From assembly GCA_030529365.1 (NCBI GenBank), contig JAUMXB010000016.1:1-52846 (forward strand): a DNA stretch of 52,846 nucleotides, read 5' to 3'. The stretch comes from Cardiobacteriaceae bacterium (lineage in GTDB: Bacteria; Pseudomonadota; Gammaproteobacteria; Cardiobacteriales; Cardiobacteriaceae). A program made the position numbers and the translations under genes. This document shows, one piece after another, positions 25,746 to 32,271 of this stretch; position 1 is the first letter of the stretch; every line of letters begins with the position of its first letter. Under the pieces are notes generated by a model, which saw only the letters and a list, made by a program, of their open reading frames with translations, was not told the DNA's origin and ran no database searches.

Positions 25746-26628
25746 GTGCGGCCTCCGCACGGGCGGCGGCGTGTGCGTTGCGCGCCGGTTTGTGCGCGGC
25801 CTGCTGGATGCGGCGGATATGGTCCACTTCTTCGAGCAGCTCGGGCAGCGGCGGCAGGTTGAAATCGCGCTCCAGCAAGGTGGGCGGGATAAAGGGCAGC
25901 TTGCCGTAGGCGTAGGCGAGGATGTCCCACACGTCGTCGCAGACCGGTTCGCCGTGCGTATCGATGAGAAGGCGCGGGTTTTCCGAGTCGTGTCCGGCAA
26001 TATGAATATAGGACACGCGCGCGTGATCGACGCGGTCGATGAAGTTGCGCGGGGCGACGTGGCCGTGGTTGACGGCGTTCACATAGATGTTGTTCACGTC
26101 GAGATGGATGTTGCAATCGGCTTCCTGCGCGACGGCATTCAGGAAATCGACTTCATCCATTTCGCAATGCGGCGCGTGCAGGTAATACGAGGTGTTCTCG
26201 ATGGCGATGCGCGTTTCGAGAATATCCTGGGCGCGGCGGATGCGCGCGGCGGTATGGCGCACGTTTTCCGCGGTAAAGGCAAGCGGCAGCAGGTCGTAGA
26301 GATGGCCGTTGTGCTCGCAGTAGCTCAAGTGCTCGGAGAAGAAGCGGCAGTGGTACTGCTTCATGAACGCCTTGATATTGCCGAGCAGGGTTTCATCGAG
26401 GGGATCGCGCCCGCCCAGCGAGAGCGACAGGCCGTGAATGGCAAGCGGCCAGCGTTCGGCGGCGGCATCAAAGGCTTTGCGCGCCGCGCCGCCAATGTGC
26501 ATCCAGTTTTCCGGGGCGATTTCGATGAAATCGATGTGGCTGCCGTGGTCGGGCAGGGCGAGCATTTGTTCGGCAATGCTGCGGCGATAGCCGAGGCCCG
26601 CGCCGTAAAGGTCGCAAGAAGTCTTCAT
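25738..26628 (-). CDS. hvfB: HvfB-like multinuclear iron oxidative enzyme (DUF692)
   Basis: A 296-residue TIM-barrel enzyme of the MNIO (DUF692) family, relatives of MbnB and TglH. Typical segments with probable iron ligands are [46 protein letters not shown] and [12 protein letters not shown]. Such enzymes convert Cys residues of a precursor peptide into oxazolone/thioamide or related groups that bind copper. Two consecutive ATGs are possible; 26628 has the better spacing to AGGAG, 26631 is too close. It lies 207 bases downstream of the precursor gene hvfA, across two hairpins, and overlaps hvfC. Confidence 0.9.
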   Translation of the reverse strand: MKTSCDLYGAGLGYRRSIAEQMLALPDHGSHIDFIEIAPENWMHIGGAARKAFDAAAERWPLAIHGLSLSLGGRDPLDETLLGNIKAFMKQYHCRFFSEHLSYCEHNGHLYDLLPLAFTAENVRHTAARIRRAQDILETRIAIENTSYYLHAPHCEMDEVDFLNAVAQEADCNIHLDVNNIYVNAVNHGHVAPRNFIDRVDHARVSYIHIAGHDSENPRLLIDTHGEPVCDDVWDILAYAYGKLPFIPPTLLERDFNLPPLPELLEEVDHIRRIQQAAHKPARNAHAAARAEAAHA

Positions 26629-26670
26629 CATAACTCCTGAATAAAAGGCATTCGTGATGCCGCATCATGA

Positions 26671-26787
26671 ATGGTTTGCATGGGTATCTATACAGGTTCA
26701 CCTGGCTGGCCGGCCTGCGGAGGCGCAACCGATCACCGCAAAGCAATCATTCCGCAAACCACCTGTATAGATACCCATGAAAACCAT
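26671..26787. repeat. 27-base inverted repeat between hvfA and hvfB
   Basis: The left arm (26671-26697) and right arm (26761-26787) are inverted repeats with one mismatch; the core is CATGGGTATCTATACAGGT. The 63 bases between them are GC-rich. In the hvf transcript this would form a long stem between precursor and enzyme genes and could act as an mRNA-processing or attenuating structure. A 117-base MITE is the alternative, though no target duplication is evident. Confidence 0.55.
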
Positions 26788-26797
26788 AACGGGGAGA

Positions 26798-26819
26798 GGC
26801 GACGGCAGATGCCGCCGCC
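26798..26819 (-). promoter_or_regulatory. Hairpin just after the hvfA stop codon
   Basis: On the minus strand GGCGGCGGCA-TC-TGCCGTCGCC pairs over ten positions with one G-U. It lies 17 bases past the hvfA stop and lacks a T-run, so it is more likely a 3'-end stabiliser of the precursor mRNA than a terminator. Confidence 0.5.
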
Positions 26820-26835
26820 CGAAGAAATGCCAGTC

Positions 26836-27195
26836 TTATTTCCTGGCTTTTTTGTCGGCGCCGCAAGAGCCTTCGCTGTTCTTGCCGCCGCAGGCACCTT
26901 CGGCCGTCTTGCCGTCGGCTGCTTTCCCGTCAGCACCACAGGCGCCCTCGCTGCTCTTGCCGCCACAAGCACCTTCGGCGACTTTGCAGTTGTCTTTTTC
27001 GGCGGTTTGGCCTTCGCCACAGATTTTCAGCTCTTCGCCTTCTTTCCTGGCATTGTTTGCAGCGCATTTGCCTTCGCCGCATGCGCCCTGGGTGGCCTTG
27101 GTTTCCGCCTTTTCCTGCTTGGCAGGGGCGGTTTCCGCGAAAGTGGCGCCGCTTGCGAGCAGACCGGCCAAGGCAAGCATTGCGGTTTTCTTCAT
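26836..27195 (-). CDS. hvfA: HvfA-like RiPP metallophore precursor
   Basis: A 119-residue precursor. Residues 1-20 are a Sec signal peptide (MKKTAMLALAGLLASGATFA). The rest is hydrophilic with eight cysteines at 39, 44, 59, 70, 77, 86, 102 and 111. Five lie in repeated (E/Q)G(A/S)CG motifs: QGACG, three EGACG and EGSCG; GEGKC resembles the EGKCG motif of Haemophilus HvfA. In known systems the MNIO enzyme modifies such Cys residues to copper-binding groups and the product protects against copper. The start at 27195 has GGAG upstream. It is followed by a hairpin, an inverted repeat and then hvfB and hvfC. Confidence 0.88.
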   Translation of the reverse strand: MKKTAMLALAGLLASGATFAETAPAKQEKAETKATQGACGEGKCAANNARKEGEELKICGEGQTAEKDNCKVAEGACGGKSSEGACGADGKAADGKTAEGACGGKNSEGSCGADKKARK

Positions 27196-27217
27196 AAACA
27201 GTTTCTCCAGTGAATAT

Positions 27218-27673
27218 TCAAGGTTTGACAAGGAATCTCCGGACGATATGGTCCAGAGACAGCGCACCGGCGCCTTGCAGCACCAGCGGCAATAACGTAA
27301 TCAGATAAATCAAAGGCAGTTTGAAGCCGTTTTGCGAGACGTTGTAACCGTTGCCCGCATGGACGGCATACCAGGCGACTGCCGTGAGAATCATCAGCGC
27401 GACGGCGCTGCCACGCGTGAAAAGCCCGAGCGCGATCAAAACGGGCGCGACCAGCTCCGTCCACATCGACAGCTGCCAGTTGAAATCCGGCGGCAGGGCG
27501 GAAAACGGCCAGGGGAACTTGTCGGCAATATGGGCAAACCAATTCTCGCCGTTCCATTTTTCCAGCCCCGCCTCGAAAAATTCGTAGGCGATGAACAGGC
27601 GCAACCCGAGCAGGCCGACCGCTTTGCCTGCGTTGTCGGAAAACATTTGCAGGCGTTGCAGGGCCAGCTCCAT
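27218..27673 (-). CDS. DoxX family membrane protein
   Basis: A 151-residue inner-membrane protein with four helices, starting MELALQRLQMFSDNAGKAVG. GLRLFIAYEFFEAGLEKWNG and VAPVLIALGLFTRGSAVAL are typical of DoxX. DoxX proteins frequently accompany DUF692/DUF2063 RiPP operons, and a membrane role in the metallophore pathway is inferred. It starts 6 bases after the AhpD-like gene and ends 22 bases before hvfA, firmly inside the operon. Confidence 0.85.
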   Translation of the reverse strand: MELALQRLQMFSDNAGKAVGLLGLRLFIAYEFFEAGLEKWNGENWFAHIADKFPWPFSALPPDFNWQLSMWTELVAPVLIALGLFTRGSAVALMILTAVAWYAVHAGNGYNVSQNGFKLPLIYLITLLPLVLQGAGALSLDHIVRRFLVKP

Positions 27674-27679
27674 CCGGGA

Positions 27680-28015
27680 TTACTCCGCCGCCTCGAAGGC
27701 ATCAAGCGCGCGCGCCGAGTAAACCATCGCCGCGCCGGCATTCATGGCAACGGCAACGGAAAGCGCTTCGGCCAGTTCCTGTTCGGTGGCGCCGGCTTTC
27801 TTCGCCGCTGCGGCATGTACGCCAATGCAACCGTCGCAGCGCGTTGTGACTGCAACCGCCATGGAAATCAGCTCGCGGGTCTTGGTATCGAGCACGCCGC
27901 CCTCGGCATTGGCCTTGGCAAGCGTTTGATAGCCCTTCATGGTCTCCGGGCTCAATTTGGCAAAACCGCCCAGACGGGCCATCAGCTTGGTGCGATATTC
28001 TTTCCAGTTCAGCAT
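27680..28015 (-). CDS. Carboxymuconolactone decarboxylase/AhpD-like protein
   Basis: A 111-residue helical protein with the CMD-family CxxC motif in TTRCDGCIGVHAAAAKKAG. The nearby His and the Glu of TRELISMAVAV complete the usual proton-relay pattern. AhpD-like proteins are thiol peroxidase partners, so it may handle peroxide or thiol redox state linked to copper stress. The start at 28015 is placed by GGAG upstream and by family length; a frame extension to 28048 is unsupported. It is the first gene of the hvf operon and faces an araC-type regulator. Confidence 0.85.
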   Translation of the reverse strand: MLNWKEYRTKLMARLGGFAKLSPETMKGYQTLAKANAEGGVLDTKTRELISMAVAVTTRCDGCIGVHAAAAKKAGATEQELAEALSVAVAMNAGAAMVYSARALDAFEAAE

Positions 28016-28110
28016 GAGAAAACTCCTTGTGTTTTGAAGGGTGCGCATTGTAGGGCGGGCATGCTAAGCTGGTAATCCTGAAAAATCGCAAAAAACTCCG
28101 CAAACGTCTC

Positions 28111-29043
28111 ATGAGCACCATCGACCGCTTTCTAACCCTCCTCAACCTCTCCACCAGCCTCGATACCTATTGCGCCATGTGTTCCCCTTATGACCTGCCG
28201 CACCAGGCACTCGAACCCGGCAATATCTACTTCCACATCCTGCTCGCCGGACGCTGCACGCTGGTCACCGATTCCGGCCACACGCAAATCCTGCAACCCG
28301 GCGACTTTTATCTCCTGACCAGCGGCGAGGCGCATGCCATGCGCGATGGTGATGCGAGCCAGGGGCAACGGAAAGTTCGCCAAACCGACCACGACGGCAT
28401 CCGCCACGCCTGCAACTTCGAGGGCAGCGCCACCCCCGACATGGAAATGCTCTGCGGCTTCTTCCATACCGGCAACCCGGCAAGCCTGGCCCTGCTGCAA
28501 CAATTCCCGCAGCCGCTCTGCGTCTCCCTGCGCGATCATGGCGAACTCGATGCCCTGTGCGCCGTCATCCGCAACGAAGCGCTGGCGCAAAGCGCCGGCA
28601 GCGTGCGCGTCATCCACCATCTCTGCGAAATCCTGCTGCTCTTTGCCCTGCGCCGCGCCGGTGAAATCCACGTGGAAAATGGCATGCTCGCGCTCCTTGG
28701 CGATCCGGCACTCGAGCGCGTGCTTGCCCATGTGCTGGCCGACATCACGCAGCACCACAGCACCGAAGCGCTTGCCGACGTCGCCTGCCTGTCGCGCGCC
28801 ACCTTCGCGCGGCGTTTCCAGAAAGCGGCAGGCTGCGGCGTGCAAACCTTCATCCGCTCCCTGCGCATGATGGAAGCCGCGCGCCTCCTGAAAGACGGCA
28901 CCCTGCCGATCAGCCACATTGCCGAACGCTGCGGCTACCAGTCCGACACGGCTTTCCATGACAACTTCCGCGCCCAGTTCGGCATGACGCCCGCCAAATA
29001 CCGGCGCGAGTGCGCCAACAAAAACAGCAAGGATATTGAATAG
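28111..29043 (+). CDS. AraC family transcriptional regulator
   Basis: A 310-residue regulator. The N-terminal cupin-like sensor (about 1-190) contains YFHILLAGRCTLVT and LQPGDFYLLTSGEAH; the C-terminal pair of helix-turn-helix motifs includes VACLSRATFARRFQKAAG and ISHIAERCGYQSDTAFHDNF. It is divergent from the AhpD-like gene across 95 bases, which suggests that it controls the AhpD-DoxX-hvfABC operon and itself. The inducer is unknown. Confidence 0.88.
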   Translation: MSTIDRFLTLLNLSTSLDTYCAMCSPYDLPHQALEPGNIYFHILLAGRCTLVTDSGHTQILQPGDFYLLTSGEAHAMRDGDASQGQRKVRQTDHDGIRHACNFEGSATPDMEMLCGFFHTGNPASLALLQQFPQPLCVSLRDHGELDALCAVIRNEALAQSAGSVRVIHHLCEILLLFALRRAGEIHVENGMLALLGDPALERVLAHVLADITQHHSTEALADVACLSRATFARRFQKAAGCGVQTFIRSLRMMEAARLLKDGTLPISHIAERCGYQSDTAFHDNFRAQFGMTPAKYRRECANKNSKDIE

Positions 29044-29077
29044 AACGATATTTTCATATTACAAGAAATTATCGACA

Positions 29078-29150
29078 TTTTTTCTCACAATAAGCGCTTT
29101 ATGTTGAGAAATTTTCCCGGTATAAGCGCTTAATGATGAGAAAATTTCTT
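29078..29150. repeat. AAGCGCTT double-core element 9
   Basis: Cores lie at 29092-29099 and 29124-29131, 32 bases apart, around GTTGAGAAATTTTCCC. The left arm TTTTTTCTCAC begins about 35 bases after the araC-type gene's stop codon. Confidence 0.83.
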
Positions 29151-29244
29151 ATCGTGCTATTATCGGGGAGTGCTGGCGGCCATGTGGCGAAGCCGTAGAG
29201 GATTTCTGGCGCGAAGGTTTTGTCAGTTCCCGACTGCCAGGCAT

Positions 29245-29274
29245 AAAAAAAGCAGCTTGAAAAAGCTGCTTTTT
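29245..29274 (-). terminator. Terminator of tRNA-Ser
   Basis: The minus strand reads AAGCAGCTT-TTTC-AAGCTGCTT followed by a T-run, starting seven bases after the CCA end of the tRNA. Confidence 0.85.
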
Positions 29275-29281
29275 GGGGTAT

Positions 29282-29372
29282 TGGCGGAAGCGGTGAGATT
29301 CGAACTCACGGTGGGCTACGAACCCACGACGGTTTTCAAGACCGCTGCATTAAACCGCTCTGCCACGCTTCC
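29282..29372 (-). tRNA. tRNA-Ser (anticodon UGA)
   Basis: The 91-base gene has acceptor stem GGAAGCG/CGCTTCC, encoded CCA, a long class II variable arm (GTGGGTTCGTAGCCCAC) and anticodon loop CTTGAAA, giving UGA. A promoter and a terminator flank it, so it is a single-gene transcript. Confidence 0.95.
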
Positions 29373-29414
29373 GAAGGTGTGCAAGGATGTGTTCCTCGCG
29401 GTTTGAAGGCGCGC

Positions 29415-29443
29415 ATCTTACCGGCTTCATGAAAAGCTGTCCA
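29415..29443 (-). promoter_or_regulatory. Promoter of tRNA-Ser
   Basis: On the minus strand TGGACA (29443-29438) and TAAGAT (29420-29415) are separated by 17 bases and followed by a GC-rich discriminator (GCGCGCC), as expected for a stringently controlled tRNA promoter. The predicted leader is about 35 bases. Confidence 0.65.
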
Positions 29444-29472
29444 GTATTTTTGGCGCGTTGGCGGTGCGCGGT

Positions 29473-30393
29473 TTACCAGTCTGCCAGGGTGACGTCGCCA
29501 ATGTGCGCGGCATCGAGGTGGAGCATGAGCAGGCGGTCAACGCCGAGTGCAACACCGGCGCAATCGGGCAGGCCTTGCGCAAGGGCATCGAGAAAGCCTT
29601 CGTCGATTGCCATGGCAGGCAGCGCCATCTGTTCGCGCTGGCGGTTGTCGGCGAGGAAACGTTCGCGTTGCTGATCGGCGTCGGCGAGTTCCCAGAAGCC
29701 GTTGCAAAGCTCCATGCCGCGATAATAGAGCTCGAAGCGCGCGGCGACGGCGTTGCCGTGCGCATCTTGGTGCAGGCGGGCGAGGGCAGCCTGCGAGGGC
29801 GGGTAGTCGAGGATGAATTCGAGGCTGTCTGCGCCCAGTTGCGCTTCGATGAAATGGGTGAACAGGAGATCGAGCATGCCGTCGCGGTCGAGTGCCCACT
29901 CCGCGCTTTCCGGCAGCTGCTGCGCGCAGAAGCGGCGCAGGGCATCGTCGTCAAGCGCCATGATGTCGCGCCCGAAACGGCGGGAGAAGGCGGTGCGGTA
30001 GGGCGTGTGCCGCACGGGCAGTTCGCGGGTGCGCGGCAGCAGGGTGTGCACGAGTTCGGCAACTTCCTGCATGAGGCGGCGATGATCGAAGCCTGCGCGG
30101 TACCATTCGAGCATCATGAATTCGCGCTGGTGCTTGCGCCCCTGTTCTTCGCCGCGAAAGACGTGCGCGAGCTGGTAAATATCGCCCGAGCCGGCGGCGA
30201 GCAGGCGCTTCATCGCATATTCGGGCGAGGTTTGCAGAAAGCCCTGCGCCGGCACAGGCAGGCAGACAAGATGCGGATCGGTGACGCCAAAGGCACGCAG
30301 ATGCGCGGTATCCACTTCGAGCACGTCGCGCGCGGCAAAGAAGGCGCGAATGGCGGCGAGAAAGGCGGCGCGTTCGCCGATGCGCTTACGCAT
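29473..30393 (-). CDS. epmA: EF-P lysine aminoacylase EpmA
   Basis: A 306-residue class II lysyl-tRNA synthetase-like enzyme without the anticodon-binding domain. It attaches (R)-beta-lysine to elongation factor P. Class II motifs are visible: DPHLVCLPVPAQGFLQTSPE, the motif 2 region VFRGEEQGRKHQREFMMLEW and the motif 3 GVALGVDRLLMLHLD. The start overlaps the end of the upstream transporter gene by eight bases. EpmB and EF-P genes are not in the window. Confidence 0.92.
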   Translation of the reverse strand: MRKRIGERAAFLAAIRAFFAARDVLEVDTAHLRAFGVTDPHLVCLPVPAQGFLQTSPEYAMKRLLAAGSGDIYQLAHVFRGEEQGRKHQREFMMLEWYRAGFDHRRLMQEVAELVHTLLPRTRELPVRHTPYRTAFSRRFGRDIMALDDDALRRFCAQQLPESAEWALDRDGMLDLLFTHFIEAQLGADSLEFILDYPPSQAALARLHQDAHGNAVAARFELYYRGMELCNGFWELADADQQRERFLADNRQREQMALPAMAIDEGFLDALAQGLPDCAGVALGVDRLLMLHLDAAHIGDVTLADW

Positions 30394-31303
30394 GCTTTTC
30401 CCGCAGGCGTTTGATCAGCGCTTTGGCCACGATGGGCATGGCGAAGACGGGCAGTTGCAGCGCGCCGATCAGGGCGAGGAAGGTGTTGCCGAGGAAGGGG
30501 CTGGTGATGGTGAGGGTGAGCAGCACGTTGCGGCTGCCGCCCACCATGGCGGCGGCGATGGCGTCGTCGGTGCCGCGCTGGCGGTAGAGGAACCAGGCAA
30601 GCGCAAAGCCGCCGAAGCAGAGCAGGAAGGAAATGCCCATCAGATAGAGCGCGCCGCTGGCGCCCTGCTGGTCGTAAAGGTGGCGGAAGGCGGTGGTGAG
30701 GCCGAAGGGAAAGGCGAAGACGAGGATGACGGCAAATTGCGCCACGCGCGGATAGATGCGGCGCAGCCAGTGTTCGGGCAGGGTGGCGCGCAGGATGACG
30801 GAGAGCACGATGGGGCCGGCGATATAGATCAAGAGTTTTTGCACGTAGGCGACGAGATCGAGGCGGGCGCCGTCCGACCATTGCAGCAATATCCACAAGA
30901 CCAGCGGCATGAGGAGCGTGGCGGCAATGGTGCGCGCCATCGCGGGCAGGGGATCAAGCCCCACCGATTGCACCAGCGCGCCGGTCGCGAAAAGCGGCGC
31001 AGTCGCGCCCACGGCGGCAATGGCGATGAGCAGATCGCCGCGAATGCCGCAAAGCCATGCCACGCCGAGCATGAGCAGGCAGGAAGCGCCGACATGGGCG
31101 GCGGCAAACAGCCAGATGCCGCGCTGCGTGAGCGTTTGCAGGAGCTGGCGCTGGTTGATGCCGATCAGCGAAAAGCACATGAGGAAAAAGAGGATGGACG
31201 GCAGATAGGGCAACAGCCATGCCGCCGCATCGGGCAGGCAAAAGCCCAGCGCATAGAAAACCAGCATGAGGACGGGCGAATGGCGCACGAGAAAGGCGAG
31301 CAC
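30386..31303 (-). CDS. Bile acid:sodium symporter (BASS) family transporter
   Basis: A 305-residue polytopic protein with about ten helices. The segments ILFFLMCFSLIGIN near residue 40 and MVGGSRNVLLTLTI near residue 250 fit the BASS/ArsB-ACR3 superfamily, in which discontinuous helices form the Na+ and substrate sites. The substrate is not inferable. It overlaps epmA by eight bases and is probably cotranscribed with it. Confidence 0.72.
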   Translation of the reverse strand: MLAFLVRHSPVLMLVFYALGFCLPDAAAWLLPYLPSILFFLMCFSLIGINQRQLLQTLTQRGIWLFAAAHVGASCLLMLGVAWLCGIRGDLLIAIAAVGATAPLFATGALVQSVGLDPLPAMARTIAATLLMPLVLWILLQWSDGARLDLVAYVQKLLIYIAGPIVLSVILRATLPEHWLRRIYPRVAQFAVILVFAFPFGLTTAFRHLYDQQGASGALYLMGISFLLCFGGFALAWFLYRQRGTDDAIAAAMVGGSRNVLLTLTITSPFLGNTFLALIGALQLPVFAMPIVAKALIKRLREKHA

Positions 31304-31329
31304 GGGTATTCCTTTTTATAAATGCAACA

Positions 31330-31386
31330 AAAATAGTGATTTTTTACCATAACAAAGCGCTTCTTGCGGTAAAAAATCACTATTTT
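31330..31386. repeat. AAGCGCTT single-core element 10
   Basis: This is the clearest single-core copy. Core 31355-31362 is flanked by perfect arms AAAATAGTGATTTTTTACC and GGTAAAAAATCACTATTTT. It lies between two minus-strand genes, 33 bases after the stop of the upstream one (31419). Confidence 0.87.
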
Positions 31387-31418
31387 CTTTGTAAATTGAG
31401 AAATTTACAAGACTGGCA

Positions 31419-31775
31419 TCAGTAGAACACGAGATAGCGGATTTCGTCGCCTTCGGTTTCCCTGATGAGCATCAGCCAGTCCACCTCGCCTTTCTCGGCC
31501 ACATAGACTTCGCGGTGAATGGATTGCTGCATCGGGGAATTTTTCTTGATGGCGGTATCGGCGTGCTCGACCATTACGGAATATTCGGCAGGGCGCAGCA
31601 CTTCCGGGCTATAGACGCGGATGTTGTTGCGCGGGCAGCGGTTGATCAGCGACAGCACGGTAATCAGCGCGGCATTGGAACGCAGCACCTGCGAACCCAC
31701 CTGCTCGAAAAGCGCTTTTTTTTCATAGTCCGTGCCATGGTTCAGGGAGGAAACATAATCGGCGAGTTTTTTCAT
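31419..31775 (-). CDS. Hypothetical protein, 118 residues
   Basis: It starts MKKLADYVSSLNHGTDYEKK and ends EGDEIRYLVFY. It appears soluble with mixed helix and strand, without signal peptide or membrane segment, and contains one Cys. An AGGAG site lies eight bases before the ATG. It stands alone between an AAGCGCTT element downstream and about 170 bases of featureless DNA upstream. No family was recognised. Confidence 0.7.
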   Translation of the reverse strand: MKKLADYVSSLNHGTDYEKKALFEQVGSQVLRSNAALITVLSLINRCPRNNIRVYSPEVLRPAEYSVMVEHADTAIKKNSPMQQSIHREVYVAEKGEVDWLMLIRETEGDEIRYLVFY

Positions 31776-31945
31776 TGCGGTCTCCTAAATGACAAATTCT
31801 CCGGCAATCCCGGCGAAATGCCGCTCATTTTATACAGAATGCGGTAGCAATTTGTGGCGGTTTGCAAGGCGATGTTTGCATTGGCAAAAGCAGAGGCAGT
31901 TCAGAAGTATTGGGGATGTGATTCAATGGAATTTCATATTTTGAT

Positions 31946-32030
31946 TAAAAATGGCGATTTTTACTATAAATTAGTGCTTATTGCGAGAAATTTTTGCATC
32001 ATAAGCGCTTATTTGTGAGAAAATTTCTCA
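31946..32030. repeat. AAGCGCTT double-core element 11 (degenerate)
   Basis: The first core is degenerate TAGTGCTT at 31972-31979; the second is intact at 32003-32010, 31 bases away. GCGAGAAATTTTTGC lies between, and GAGAAAATTTCTC is the right arm. The yheS 3' end (32269) lies beyond a MITE that probably inserted between them. Confidence 0.75.
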
Positions 32031-32132
32031 TTTCAATTGGGCAGTGTGCGGTGGCGCCTTGCGGTACGGTTTTTTCATGGTTTTATCCGTTCATGTGATA
32101 CAGGCGTTGCGGGCAACGTCTCTGCTATTGCC

Positions 32133-32271
32133 TAGAGCATTTTTGATTCATCTAATGGCATGATTTGTTGAGAAAAAAATATGGAAAGTTTTGTTTCTGC
32201 CCTCACCCCAACCCCTCTCCCACGGGAGAGGGGCTTTGAATTCTGTTCACATTTGAATCAAAAACGCTCTA
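32133..32271. mobile_element. TAGAGC-ended MITE, copy 2, supplying the yheS stop codon
   Basis: The 139-base element starts TAGAGCATTTTTGATTCAT and ends TGAATCAAAAACGCTCTA, near-perfect terminal repeats of about 18 bases. CTAG is present at both junctions (32132-32135 and 32269-32272), consistent with insertion at CTAG. The inside holds CCCTCACCCCAACCCC and the hairpin CCTCTCCCACGGGAGAGG. The TAG stop of yheS (32271-32269, minus strand) lies in the element's terminal TAG, exactly as at hvfC. Confidence 0.78.
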
